A stretch of DNA of 64,000 nucleotides, taken from contig NC_054872.1 of assembly GCF_018320785.1 (NCBI RefSeq), positions 24,448,769 to 24,512,768 of the forward strand, read 5' to 3'. The DNA is from Cheilinus undulatus. Taxonomy: Eukaryota; Chordata; Actinopteri; Labriformes; Labridae. Positions 1 through 12,500 of this stretch are shown here, one piece after another. Numbering within the stretch: the first letter of the stretch is position 1; each line of letters opens with the position of its first letter. A program made the translations under genes and the position numbers. The notes under the pieces were generated by a model. It was not told the origin of the DNA. It saw only the letters and a list, made by a program, of their open reading frames with translations, and did not search any database.

Positions 1-3000
1 AGTTTTTCAGGAGTGATGTTTTGTTGTTGTTGCTGATGTTCTGCCTGGTTTTCGGTAGGCTTGGTTTCAACCGTTGACTCCTCAGTGGGAAATGAATCTC
101 CAGAATTCCTGTTTCGTGCTTTGACTAGCTTTTCCTCATGACAACGACGGTGTGCATCAAGAGCTGAAGCACGGGAATAACTGCGGCCACAAGACTCGCA
201 CTGAAATGACTTCTTTTTCAAATGTTCAAGGTCATGAAAAACTGATTTGGAGGCCTGTGAGTGTGAGCGCTGATGGTTGAGAAAGTGCCCATATACACCA
301 TAGCATTTCCCACACTCAGGACATTCATATGTAGGTGGATGTTTTGTCCCAGGATTTATCTGAAGATGAAAGTCTTTTTGGGAGGTTTCTCCATGTTTTT
401 GCTCCATGTGTGAGTGAAACTCACTTGGTTCAACAAATGATATTGAACACAAAGTGCAGACATTAGCCATTTCTCTGTCCTTTTTGGCATCATAGAAAAT
501 ATCAAACTGTTTGTCTGAATTAACATTTCCTTGCACGTGCTGATGGCGATGCTCCGAGTAGGCTGCCTCCTCTCTGAAGGCTTCTCCACAATCCTGACAG
601 CAGAAAACCCCATCCCCTAAAAATAAAGAGGGGAAAGAAGGAGGTCAAAGCCACTCCCAATTCCAGTGAAAGAAAGACAGAACACAGATGAACAACGAAA
701 CACACCAATCACAAAAACTATGAAGAGAAGAAATTTTTTATTTTAAAATTTGAGGAAAAAAATACAGCTTTAACAAAAGCCCTTATATTCAATATAAGTT
801 ACAGAGAGGCTTAAATGTGAAGTGTATTAGTCTACTGGCATTTTAAAATTTGATTATTCCTTTATTCAATAGGGTAGCTGCAGAATTAGCTACCTTTTTA
901 CAGCTACATAAAGCCCAACTTGCAATTAAGTGTGGTACTGCACAACAGAAGCATATCAGGAAAAATATTTTCCTCACTGAGATTCTTTATTAGAGAAACA
1001 TTTTACAACATTTTTTTTAGTAGGGATGCACAATATCAGATTTCTGCCTATGAATATTTATTTACAAGATAATTTGAGCAAATATCGATGTTTAAATGTA
1101 GTTCAGACCTAAAACTACAGTCCTTAAGAAATATGATTTTAAGTTTAAGGATGAATAAATTAACACATCAGTCCTTAAAACACACATTAAGGTGAAAGGA
1201 ATAATGATTAAAAAAAGAAAAAAAGGCTTCAACTAACATGGGTCTGTTGGTCCAACCTAAAACTCCACTAACTTATTTTTTTCATACAGCCAATTTTACA
1301 GCTGTTAAAGGCAGAAATTTATAGCCAAAATACAAGTACTAAATACCGTCATTTTTTTTTTACCTGCTGTATACAATATTTCCCTTTTTTTTAGCTAATA
1401 CCTGCTGATACTGACATCATGCCAATAATATTGTGCATCCCTAAATGTTAGGATAAACATATAAAAATTCACTGAATTTCGATAACCTAAAAATAATAAT
1501 ACAACTAGTGTAAACAGCCATATACTTTCAGGAAGTTCAGTGACATGACTTGTGCCTTTATTTGAAATTACATCTGAAAAGAGACAGGATATATGGGAAG
1601 AGAGGGTGAGGGAAGGTGTATAGCCTCTGTATATGGGCGTCTGCTCTTTGAACTGTGCTCATAGACAGTCATATATTTTAAATGCCCCACTATACTACCA
1701 TCATTGGCAGGGATTGGCCTGCATGGCAGCACATCTAGAAAGGCAGAAACTTCAGCATGTAGGCTATAGAAAAAAAGAGGCAACAAATAAGACTTCATTA
1801 TTAACATTTGTTGCACACAAAGTTAAGAATACTAAACTGTTACTAAAGTATGAACAGTAATAATAAAACTATTACATTTGAAGGAGAAATATCCTCCATC
1901 CTTTCACCTTTGGATCAAAGATCTAATACATCACTTGGCATTACAAAAAAAAGTTACTCCACAAAAGACTGTGTCCAAAAGTTTAGTGCCACATGGCAGC
2001 CCTTTCTATCTTATGTGGAAAACAATGGATGCTATTGACATCATAACATCTAGCTCAACTAATTACCCTACAATGTCCTTTGTTTAAATTAAGTTTTACT
2101 CGCTTTTAATACTCTTCTTTTCAATATCTTCAAAAACATGTAATAATGTAATTAATTCTTTTTATATTGTTAAACTTGATTATTTATCATAAGATGAAAA
2201 GGTTTACATTTCTAAAATGTTAATTATTTCTGTTTTCAGATACTTTGAGCACTAAGCACAGAGCAGGGGGTGAAGGGTACACCAAGTTTTTATAATCCTT
2301 TTCCATCTCAAAATTTGAACTTGGTTTATAGGCCAAGTTACTGTTTAAGCTTCACTGTCAAAAAAGTCAGAGATAATTGAACATACAGTCTCTTAAAAAA
2401 TCTAGCTACATTATCTTCAGTCCAAGTGCCCTGAAAATGTTCCTCAATGTTTGTAAACGCATCACAATATAAATCAGGTTTTAAATTGCCTTACAAAGCC
2501 ATCAGACTGAGATTTCTATGGTCATAGTTGCTTATAAATGAAAGACAGTTTATAATTTAGGCTATTACTCTCATTACTCACTGCATCTTTTTTTCAAACA
2601 TATTTGAGCATTTTAATAAAAATGGCGCATATATATTGCGCAAATGCAAACATATTTTATTGGTGTTTCCATTTAGTAAAACAATTTGCAATGGGCAAAA
2701 GTAGAATAAAATACTTACTCCTAAATAAATGCATTTAAAGTGTCAACACCACTCAAACTGAAATGGTCGAGCACTGGCTTATCTGTAATTGTTTATTTAA
2801 TTGAAGACGCAAAGCTGTATGTTTAGTTTTAAACGATATAGAGCACGATTGATGCACGCACCAGAGCACGTAAATGGAGCTTAATCAAGCTGTAAGTATT
2901 TTTATTTTGCCTTAAGTGTCTTAAATCCCTGTACTGAAGCCGGAAGAATACGTCGCTGTGCCTACAGATGTTTAACGTAAAAATGGCTGAATTCACATCT

Positions 3001-3115
3001 ACTTACTCTCAGTGTCTTCAGTCGGTGGACACGCGCTGTCTTCGGCAGCAGGGTTTCCATCGTGGGGTTTGTTTCCATCTCCGTCCCTTCTGACCGCCGC
3101 AGCAGCTCCGTCCAT
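1..3115 (-). CDS. C2H2 zinc-finger protein A (5' part; continues past left edge)
   Basis: A nuclear C2H2 zinc-finger protein, presumably DNA-binding; no target can be named. Coding exon 1 is 3007-3115: it starts at an ATG in good context (gccaagATGG), encodes an Ala-rich then acidic leader MDGAAAAVRRDGDG, and ends in the donor A|GTAAGT. Exon 2 begins at 616 after a TTTTTAG acceptor. The phase-1 join makes an Arg codon and reads into RDGVFCCQDCGEAF. About 240 residues are visible, with four finger-like units: CCQDCGEAF...H..H, VCTLCSISF...H...H, YECPECGKCY...H...H and FQCESCGRSY...H...H. A short Gln run follows near base 30. Linkers are long and not of the TGEKP type. No KRAB, SCAN or BTB domain is present. 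The roughly 2.4-kb intron holds a hAT-like MITE. Same orientation and same two-exon plan as B and C. The C-terminus lies outside the window. Confidence 0.85.
617..3006 (-). other. Intron 1 of gene A
   Basis: AT-rich intron bounded by the GTAAGT donor at 3006 and a TTTTTAG acceptor ending at 617. The only structured content I see is the MITE at 1021-1443. The rest is low-complexity A/T tracts without convincing coding potential. Confidence 0.75.
1021..1443. mobile_element. hAT-like MITE with TAGGGATGCA termini
   Basis: The segment opens with TAGGGATGCACAATATC and closes with AATATTGTGCATCCCTA, a near-perfect 17-bp terminal inverted repeat. There is no transposase. The flanks (…TTTTTTAG and AATGTTAG) share only TTAG, so an 8-bp target duplication is decayed or was never present. 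Size and termini fit a short non-autonomous hAT element; assignment to a named family would need a repeat library. Confidence 0.6.
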
Positions 3116-3375
3116 CTTGGCGTGGGTCTGTTTGGTTCTGCTAGCTAACACTAGCTCCTTCTCGTTAGCATCAGGGCGCAAACGTGGTTTCAATTTTTTG
3201 TCTCCTCTTTACCGCAGTTGTTCAGTACGACACGGGGTTTAAAATAGATACGTTTGGTTATCTTATATCGTTTATCGATACTTTAAGCAAGAGGAATAAT
3301 AACTTTATCATATGGGTTGGCTGAGTCGCGCACACACTTGCGTTGTGGCTGCGCATCCGTAGCATTGATCCGTAG

Positions 3376-3384
3376 CCGGAAGTG
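3376..3384 (+). promoter_or_regulatory. ETS-type site in putative gene A promoter
   Basis: CCGGAAGTG, a consensus ETS/GABPA site, lies in a CpG-rich stretch (about 3310-3420) some 260 bp upstream of the gene A start codon. This fits a TATA-less housekeeping-type promoter. Function is inferred from the motif and position only. Confidence 0.3.
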
Positions 3385-3744
3385 GGTTCTTCTTCGTCTG
3401 TTATTTTTCGCTCGAGAAACAACATCGCTGCTAAGTGGTGAATTAACAGTTATCAATTATGATCCGATTCCAAGGCTCAGCACCTCTGTCCGGCTTAAGT
3501 CCAACGATTTAACAGGTTTCACATCATCTGAGAGGATCCTTGTAAAGACAATATTACTCGACTTTGATGGAAGGCCATTAATTTCATGCTGTTTTACGGT
3601 GTGGAGGGTTTATAGCTGCAGAGAAAACTGACAAAGCTGTAAAACTGTATCACTTCGTTTAAAAAAATACTCATATACACGGACATATAAACTTAGCATG
3701 AAGTAAGGGCATTCATGTTTGGTAGATTATTTCTTTGTTCTTAC

Positions 3745-4602
3745 AGTGCTTCTTGGCAATAAATCATAACTTTGGCAAGTTAACTTTGGTTTATTTCCCA
3801 TCTAAATGGTGCTACATTCGTAAGGAACATGCATTTGTGGGATGAGCAGCAGTGCTGAGTATGAGGGTTACGTTCATTAAGTTTGCCAAATCTTCTCTGA
3901 CAGTGCCAAACAGCTTATGTTGCTATTGATCCGTGTTTTGAGCTTCTGGTGCCCCCAGGTGAGTACAATCAGGTGCCTGATTGGCATCATTGGAGGCAAT
4001 CTCAATGCAGAGAGATATGGAGATGAGATTCTGCCGAACTCTGTCTTCCAAGATGACACGCACGGCCTCACAAAGCGGGATCTGTCAGACACTACCTCCA
4101 GAAATTTGGGAGTGGAGAGGATAGAATGGCCTGACAGCAGTCCTGACCTCAACCCCAATGAACTCTCGTGAGATCAGCTTGGGCGTGCTGTTCAACCACA
4201 TTGGCTGATGTGACAAATTCCAGTTGAAGAATGGGATGCCATCCCACAGCAGCATGTGACCAGGCTGGTGACCAGCATGAGGAGGAGGTGCCAGGCTGTT
4301 GTGGTGGTGTATGGTTCTTCAGCACGCTACTGAGGCTGCTGTTTTTTTTAAATGAATACATTGTTGAATTTCCATCATATTTTGTTCCTTCAGACATCAT
4401 CCAATCCACCAAACAAGAGTCAATGGCAGAATACATTGTTTATCAGAGATTTGGCTTTTTTTTTTTTTTTTTTTGTGTGCAACCCACATACTCAGCTCTG
4501 CTGCTCATCCCAAAAATGCATGTTCCTTACAATGTGGCACCATTACAAGGAAAATAAACAGGCTTTCCAATGTAAGATATAAGATATATTGCCAAGAAGT
4601 AA
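3745..4602 (+). mobile_element. Internally deleted Tc1-like transposon with ~120-bp inverted ends
   Basis: The left arm (about 3745-3868) is repeated inverted at the right arm (about 4483-4602). Matching blocks include CTTCTTGGCAATA at the outside and GTAAGGAACATGCATTT and GGATGAGCAGCAG inside. Between them lies a degraded plus-strand Tc1 transposase tail with recognisable SPDLNP, DQLGRAV and QQHVTR..SSMRRRCQAV blocks. The catalytic N-terminal half is missing and the frame is broken several times, so this is a dead copy with IR/DR-style ends. Confidence 0.75.
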
Positions 4603-4768
4603 CAAAGAAATCATCTACAAAACACAAATTTCCTTACTTTTTTGCTAACTGTTTATAAAATTGGATTAATTGAGGCCTGCTTTTTGTCATCAAGTAGATT
4701 TCTTCCTTTGAGTACAGGGTCATTCTTTAGGATCTTGCTTTTTTCTGCCCCTACCCTTTACTGACATA

Positions 4769-5943
4769 CACTGCCCCTCCAAAAAAAAGTCACCACCTGG
4801 ATTTAACTAAGCAAACAGGTAAGAGCCTCCCATGGATAATTACTGCATGATTATGTTTCAGCTAGCAACAGGTTATTTAACCCTAACTGATTCACTGGGT
4901 AGCTTTTCATTTCTTAACCAACCATGTCAGAAGACACATCCTGCAGTCATGGAAAAAATGTTAATATGTTTCAGAACGGTCAAATTACTGTCATGCATCA
5001 AGCAAAGAAAACATCTAAGGAGATTGCTGAAACGACTAAAGTTGAGATAAGAACTGTCCAACGCATTATTAAAAACTGGAAGGATAGTGTGAAACCATCA
5101 TCTTTGAGGAAGAAATGTGGTCGGAAAAAAATCTTGAATGATTGTGATCGGTGATCACTTGAAAGTAAGAGCATTTCCACATGTACCATGTGAAGGGAAT
5201 TTAAGGGATTTTGGACTAAACAGCTGTGCAGCCTCAAGAAAAGCACTTATCAGTGAGGCTAATAAAAAAAAGGCTTCAATTTGCTAGGGAGCATAAAGAT
5301 TGGACTCTGGAGCAATGAAAGAAGGTCATGCAGTCTGGTGAGTCCAGATTTACCCTGTTCCAAAGTGATGGGTGCATCAAGGTAAGAAGGAAGGCAGATG
5401 AAGTGATGCACCCATCATGCCCAGTGCCTACCATACAAGCCTGTGGGGACAGGGCTATGATCTGGGATTGCTGCTGTTGGTCAGGTCTAGTTCAGCAACA
5501 TTATATGCCCAAACAATGAGGTCAGCTGACTACCTGAATATACTGAATGACCAGGTTATTCCATCAATGGATTTTTTTCTTTCCTGGTGGCACAGGCATA
5601 TTCCAAGATGACAATGCCAGGATTCATCAGGCTCAAATTGTGAAAGAGTGGTAAGAGGAAACATGATACATCATTTTCACACATGGATTGGCCACCACAG
5701 AGTCCAGACCTTAACCCCATTGAGAATCTTTGGGATGTGCTGGAGAAGACTTTGCACAGCGGTCCGACTCTCCCATCATTAACACAAAATATTGGCGAAA
5801 AATTAATGCAACTCTGGATGGAAATAAATGTTACATTGCAGAAGCTGATTGAAATGATGCCACCGCAAATGCATGCCATAGTCAAAGCTTAAGGTGGTTC
5901 AACAAAATATCAAAAAGTGTGATTTTTGTTTGGACAGGCAGTG
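4769..5943 (+). mobile_element. Tc1-family transposon (Passport-like), full length but inactive
   Basis: A 1175-bp element flanked by TA at 4767-4768 and 5944-5945. The ends CACTGCCCCTCCAAA and TTTGGACAGGCAGTG are inverted copies with a few mismatches. A degraded transposase reads on the plus strand: an N-terminal helix-turn-helix region around 4975-5150 (KEIAETTKVEIRTVQRII, then GRKKIL), a [14 protein letters not shown] block near 5610-5650 and a C-terminal [19 protein letters not shown] block near 5685-5740. In-frame stops and frame shifts interrupt it (for example directly after LNDCDR and after KEW), so it should encode no active enzyme. The Passport comparison is from memory of its end sequence. 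Confidence 0.85.
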
Positions 5944-5945
5944 TA

Positions 5946-6629
5946 TTTCACTCAGGAAACATTTATGAATTAATTTTTTTTCTTTTCTTTTTTTTTAACA
6001 TTAAACCAAACATTTGGACAATCATACTTTCTTGAGTGGTAAATAATTTAATATTTTTATTTTAAGCAGTTCTATAGATGCCAGATACCACAAAAGTGCC
6101 TTTCTCCACGGTCATGTATGGATGGTGAGGGCACTATTTGAGGTCAAAATATGACTTTTCTGCCATTTAAAACACAAGACTGTAAACATGGCCTTCAGAT
6201 ATATTGTTAAAAAGACATACAACAACAAAATGTCAAATTAATTGTATAAATTGTATCATGAAAGTAAATGTCCCTCAGTCCCGTGTTACTGTATTAAAAA
6301 CTTAACTTCCTGTGCCTCTTTCTTAATATCAAAAAAATACCAAGGATAAGCACACTGACCCTTCAGTGTTTTACAAGTTTTTTTTTAAATATCTCTTGAT
6401 TATTCTGGTTATCAAAATAAAGTTTTATTCCATGTGGCAGACATTTGTAAATGTAATTTTTCAAGAAAAATGTTGATGGTGTTTCCCTTCTCATGTGTAA
6501 CATCATTATGATCAGTGCCATCAGTGCATGGATGAACTTTAATGAAAAGATAGATTTTATTTTAGACTCAGGGTCCATACACACAAGACAGGGGGTTAAA
6601 AAACACAATTAAAAACAATCCAAAAAAGT
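5946..6629. other. Intergenic, no gene seen
   Basis: AT-rich sequence between the Passport-like element and a LINE fragment. Short minus-strand frames around 6363-6608 show no recognisable domain. Confidence 0.5.
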
Positions 6630-7000
6630 CTAGAAGCCAGTTTTCAAAAGGCACTTATACCAGTGCTTCCAAAGCTGAGATGTGCAGCGTGTGGCACTGT
6701 ATGCAATATTCGCCATTACCATAATTACATTTTCAGAATCATTTAACCGACAGATAAACCTATAAACTAAATTTCTTAGTACAACTTGAAGAGTGTTTAC
6801 ACGGGCAGTCACAAACATTTCACTGGCACTGGTCCCTCTAGGCATTTTTAACATTATTCTCAGCACATCATTATAAGCCACTTGTAGTCTCTGAAGGCTA
6901 GCTTTTTCATACTTTGTCTACAGATGTGCAGTGTACAGAGGTGTGCAAAACGCTTTGAACAGAGTCAGTTTCACCCCATCAGAAAAGTTGTTAAATACAT
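6630..7000 (-). mobile_element. LINE reverse-transcriptase C-terminal fragment
   Basis: The minus strand encodes the tail of a fish non-LTR retrotransposon polyprotein: KLTLFKAFCTPLYTAHLW, then LQRLQVAYNDVLRIML, then FICRLNDSENVIM and a final LWKHWYKCL. This matches my memory of the conserved C-terminal region of a common teleost LINE ORF2. An in-frame stop separates the first and second blocks, and the 5' part is absent. It is an old 5'-truncated insertion. The clade is left open. Confidence 0.75.
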
Positions 7001-9562
7001 CAGTTTGCCTAAAATGGCAACAAGATGTCACAGTTTTATCTTTATTTACCACTGTTTATCCTTTATAGGTCAGATGTTGCTAAATTAAGTGCAGCTGAGA
7101 ATGAACATCTGAACAATGTATGGATGCTGATGGAATCAGCGTAGTAGTTGTTTTTAAAGGTCTGGTCCCTGATTTTTATGCTGATTGTAGAGTGTATACT
7201 TTTGCAGTAAATACAGCTTTAGAATCAGGAATATTGGACTTTCGTCACAAGTGTCTCTGGTGTTTTTTTTCCCCCCTGTTGTTCAATCAAATTCGTCACT
7301 TCTGGCATAAAAATAATGACATATTCATTTAACTTTACAAACACAAGACTAAAGATCTAAAGGAGGAAACTTTTCATGACCGTTCATTGTCACAATTTAA
7401 ATATTTATAAAGGACAATCTAATTTTTTTGCATTACCATCATTCTTACTGTGATTCTGACTACATGTGCTAAAGACACTGAGATATAATTTTTCATTAAA
7501 ACATTTCATATATATTACTAGTAGGGTAGAGTAACACCAATGGCAAAAATATGGTGTTTGATGTATTTAAATAAATATCAACATTTAAAAAAAACACTAA
7601 GCTTTTTATTTATCAAAATTTATGAAGTCAAAAAGTTCTTTAATAATCTCGAGTAAGTTAAAGTTGTACAGAAATAGATTTTTTTTTAACATTTTGCAAC
7701 CAATACCCTTCATGTTTCTGTAGGATGACCTTACAATCTCAATGTAAAAAATATCAAAAATATATATTTTAATTATAAGACTTAATTAATATCAATCAAG
7801 ATGCCATTGCCCATTTTCAAAGCTTCCTGAAGGTTTTTATGTCAAATTACAGTGTGCAGGTTTTGTTTTCAATTTTTTATGTATTTATTCCTTATCTTAA
7901 ATACGTCTTAAAAATCAGAGGCAAGTCTTATTTTGAAATTTAGTGCTTTTTGATATTATCAATCATGAAATAACTGGAGATTATATCAAGACACAATATC
8001 AAAAAGAATTTTAGTATTGAAAATTGTTACAACAATAGACCTTACTGAATTCTGCAAGTTAAATTTTCCACAAATACCTATATTTTTAAAAAACAGCAAC
8101 CAAACAAGAACAGCACAAGACAAAATTATAATCAAAGGCAAGTTTATTTAATCCAATATGTAGAGACATCATGGGAAATTTCTATGTCTTTCCATGCTTA
8201 AACAGTGGATAGAGGTAGAAGGGCATGTTTTTTTAACCTTCAGACTCTGAAGGTCAAGACACACAGGGACAGTTATTTTTAAACAAATGGACCTTGTGTT
8301 TATTTTACAGTAGTAATGAAGATTTTCAGTCAGTTTTTGGGCCGCCAAAGCTACTCAAATGCCCATTATTGTTAGAGGAGACAGGACTGTGTACTCAGCT
8401 AAATCTACAGTTATGGAATGAAGTCATTCAGTATACACAAAAAAACACAATGAATTGTACTTAAAGCAGTCATTATTGTATAAACAATGATATTTTCAAA
8501 CCTCAAATACTCCTTCTGTTAACAGATGTAAAATGTGTCAATCCTTGATTTACTGTAGGTGCCATGTAGTGCTGCCCAGAATTAATTTAAATAGAATTAT
8601 CAAGTATGTGAGTCATGACACACCATCTGAAAAGGGACTGATAAACATCAAACATCCATTTCATATCACCAGCTTTGTTTTCGTATTGCCATTTTCAAAA
8701 TACTAACAACAAATTATGACAGAACTCTAACTTTAATTAAAAGTCCCTGTGTAGTAACAGTGTCGTCGATGATCATGAAGCCACCTCCTCCCTTTTGCTT
8801 CCAATCTCAAGAGTTACATTTGCAGAAAATTTACTGTGAAAGGTCGTAACACCCCGTTAGCTAACACAAATTTCTGCTCTCATTAAATTACTATGATGTT
8901 AACTTATAAGATACTTGAACATTAGCCCTGGGAACACTAGTGCCTCCTAATACAGCTGTGATGCATACGGTCAGCTTTTATTCTGACACATGCTATCTGT
9001 GGGCCAAACAACCAGCCCCCTTCCCTCATCAAATGCAAACAAACAAGTCTTTACAGGATATTGGAGATAATTTGTGTTCTGGGAGTGAGGTCACATTGTT
9101 GAGTCTACTTTAAGCACAAACTAGGCCTAGAATACCAAGACAGCAGACATGCAGACTGTACTCATAAAAGGCACACAGTATACTGTACATGAAGGAACAC
9201 AGTTTCAGAGACATATGAACAGAGCTAAAAAAGTACTAATATTGTCTAAATCTAAACGTTGTTGGCAATAAATGAAATGCAGACTGTGGAACCTCAATAA
9301 TCTGCACCCTCTGGAGTTGTTTAAACCAGTCAGCATCTGGATAACCTAAATGCCTAAAAAGATGATGAAAGTAGTTAAATGGCACATATATACACCTTCT
9401 ATTACAAATGGGCATCAAGTGTGCAGAGTAAATCAAGTTTCACTTTTTTTCTAATGCCCACATACCTGGCCAAACAACACAACTGAGGGTCAAATAGACA
9501 AGGCTCCATCAGGATAAAATATATAAAAAACGTAACTAAGTTTTGCTGCTAATATATAAATG
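7001..9562. other. Intergenic / possible 3' UTR of gene B
   Basis: About 2.5 kb of AT-rich DNA just downstream of the gene B stop codon. I see no domain-bearing reading frame, no RNA gene and no clear transposon ends. The part next to 9562 presumably includes the gene B 3' UTR, but I could not place its end. Confidence 0.45.
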
Positions 9563-12500
9563 TCAAATCTCTCCTTGTGCATGTTGCAAGTAATGCATTT
9601 GTAGATCCAGCTCCCGTGGCAGAGAGCACCCACATATCATGCACTGAAGGAGCCGTTCTGGGGCAAAAGGCAAACGGGGTCCGAGCTTGTGAGGCTCTGT
9701 CCGAGGGGAAAGCTGAGGTAGGGGCAGGGTCTGTGGCATGTGTGGCCTCTCGCTCATGACTGCCTGTGGTGTGAAAAAAATATTTGGGTGTGGCGGTCTT
9801 GGAAGTGCACCAACAGCGACAGAGTGAAGAGGGTGTGGGCTGGGCAGAGCTAGAGGAGGAGGAGGGAGTGGAGCTAGTGAAGGGGAGAAAAAGGGAGAAG
9901 GCTGATTTATGATTATTTGAGTTCCTTTTACCATTGGCTGTTGCTGCAGCTCCGGTCCATTCCCTGGTTTGAGTTGCCCGGTGAGCAGTGTTTGTGGACC
10001 CACTGGATTACTCTGGAAGCCCCACACTGGAGTTCCTACCCCCTGGCCAAAACGATGAGGCTCATACTGAATGGAGATTGGAACCTTCTGTGATGCCTGG
10101 CTCTGTACGCTTGCCCAGCTGGGTGATACCTGCTTTTGCTGTGGCTGAAAATCTTGGTTATTTACTAATTTCTCAGAGTTTATAGTCTTTGGTATACCTG
10201 GTGGTGTTTGTATATCCCACAAGGTGCTACCTACCCCGTGCGAAACAGGAGTTGAAATTGGCATTGCACTGCTTTGGTCCATTTGAGCTGACGTGGGCAC
10301 ACCTGCCAAGCTTGGTATCCACTGGTTTTGCAGCTCACAGCCGTTCCACGGCTTCTCTGGTTGGCTAACAGTCGAGGGTATAACTTGAGGATTACTCAGG
10401 TCCCATGCTCTACTGTCCTCTTTTTTAGGAGGTGTGGATGGCTCCTTTTGTGTTGACACAGGGGCACCTGACCATCTTGGCAACTGAAGCTCTTGACCAA
10501 GCTTATTTGGAGAGTTCTGCGAATTGGCAAGCATAGTAGGCCTGACACTCCACAGAGCCCCGTCTATGTAGGAAGGAACAGAGAAATCATGCTGCAAAGA
10601 GCTTGTGGAAGCTAGCACTGAGGATGTGGGTGGGCTGCTCCAAGTAACAGGTTTCAGCTGCCTCTGCTGCTCCATCTCGCCCACCCTTGAGGGACTGGAT
10701 TTTTGTGGCACACCTGTGAGGAAGGGGCTGAGAACAGAAACTGAACTTTCTTTCATGTGTGATGACTCTGAGCTCTGGGCAGACGAGGAGACTGCCTGAG
10801 ATATTGAGGGGCTCTCTGCCCAGGCTGGATTCCTCTGATGGTGCTGCTGCAGACCTGAAAGTGGTGGGCTTTCAAACTGTGTCTGCAGTGGAGCTGCATG
10901 CTGCTGCTGCTGTGATGATGGGACAGGCATTACCTCCCCCCCATCGACCTTCCACTGCACAGGTTGAGGTTGAAGGTCAGGCAGCCATGGCTCTTTTTGC
11001 TGTCTGCTTTGTAAATCCATGCGAGATGAGAGCATGGAAGACTGTACCTGGACTGCCCTATGTAGCTCAGCATCTCTCTGTACAGAAACCGGATACAGGG
11101 AAGGCTGAGAGCTAACCAACCCTGAGCCGCCTAACTGCCTCGACCAGCCCCATCTCTCCCCCCTCCTCCCCCTGCTGCTACTGCCTCTCATTCTACTAGC
11201 AATGGGGAATGAATTATACTGGCTGAAAGTCTGGCGCTTGCGAGCGTGGATCTTCTGGTGTACAAGCAGGCTGCTAAACCAGGAAAAGGATTTGTCACAC
11301 TCATTGCAGTGATGTGGTCTCTCCCCTGTGTGTGTGTTCATGTGATCACGCAGCAGATAGGCTAATCCAAAGCTTTTGTCGCACTGGTCACACTTGTGAG
11401 GTTTGTCACCATTGTGTGATAGCATATGCTGCTGCAGTTGGGTCTCATCGCTGTAGCCTTTGCGGCAGCTGGTACAGCGAAAAGGTTTTTCCTGGTGCAA
11501 CCTCTGGTGTGTTTTCATGTTCTGCATAAAGGCAAAGTCCTTCCCACAGTCGGGACATTTGTATGGCTTCTTGCCTGTATGGATGATGAGATGCTGTTGT
11601 AAGTAGCTACTGAATCTAAAGCCCTTGCCGCACACTTTGCACAGATAAGGCTTGTCCTTGGAATGTATGCGCATATGCAGCTCTAACACAGAGCGGTGGC
11701 GGAAAGTTTTGGCACACTCAGTACATTTATAAGACTTAAGACCTTCAATTTTCCATTTGCCCTGTAAGCCACTGCTCATAGGAATGAATTGTTTTTTGGG
11801 CGGGGTTGGTGCCTCTTCTACTAATTGTGCTACAGACTTGTGGACACTTAACACATGAACATTTAAAGAGGATTCATCACGAAAAATACCTGGGCAGTGT
11901 GGACAGGTGAGTCCTTTCTCCCAGACCTTGTTAATCTCAGTTTGGTGTCTGGGATTTCTCTCCAGCTTCTCGTACTCTGCCTCATGAATTAGCATGTGGG
12001 CCCTGAGGCTAGCTGGTGCCAAGAATGTCTGGGGACAAAGGGGGCAGTTGAATGTACGTTTGGGTTCCTCAGTCTGGTGTGTGTTTTCTTTACCCTTACT
12101 TCTAACTGCCTCCTGTGTTGAAACAGAGCCCTGCTTGCTTGCCTGCTCAGTGGAGGTGTTGGTTTCTTGTCGTCTATGCTGGCGGCAGTGGGCCTTCATG
12201 TTCTGAGCAAAGGCAAATTTTTTGCCACATTCGGGGCAGCGAAAGGGTTTCTGGCCTGTGTGCAGGTACTGATGCTGATGGAGGAGGCTGCTGTATTTGA
12301 AAGTCTTACCACAGATGTTACACAGGTGAGGTCGGGTGCTGTCCGTGTGCTTGCGGCGGTGACCCTCCATGACCGAGTAGTGTTTGAAGACCATGCCACA
12401 CTCAGGACATTCATAGGGTTTCAGGGCGGTGTGACACCGCTGGTGGTAACGTAGGGCCATGTTGTTTGGGAAAGTTTGACTGCACTCTTGGCATGTAAAG

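Noticed and set aside
10759-11115. Long plus-strand open frames opposite genes B, C, E and F (for example 10759-11115, 12476-12916, 24924-25328)
   Set aside because: They mirror the coding regularity of zinc-finger and low-complexity exons on the other strand and have no domains of their own.
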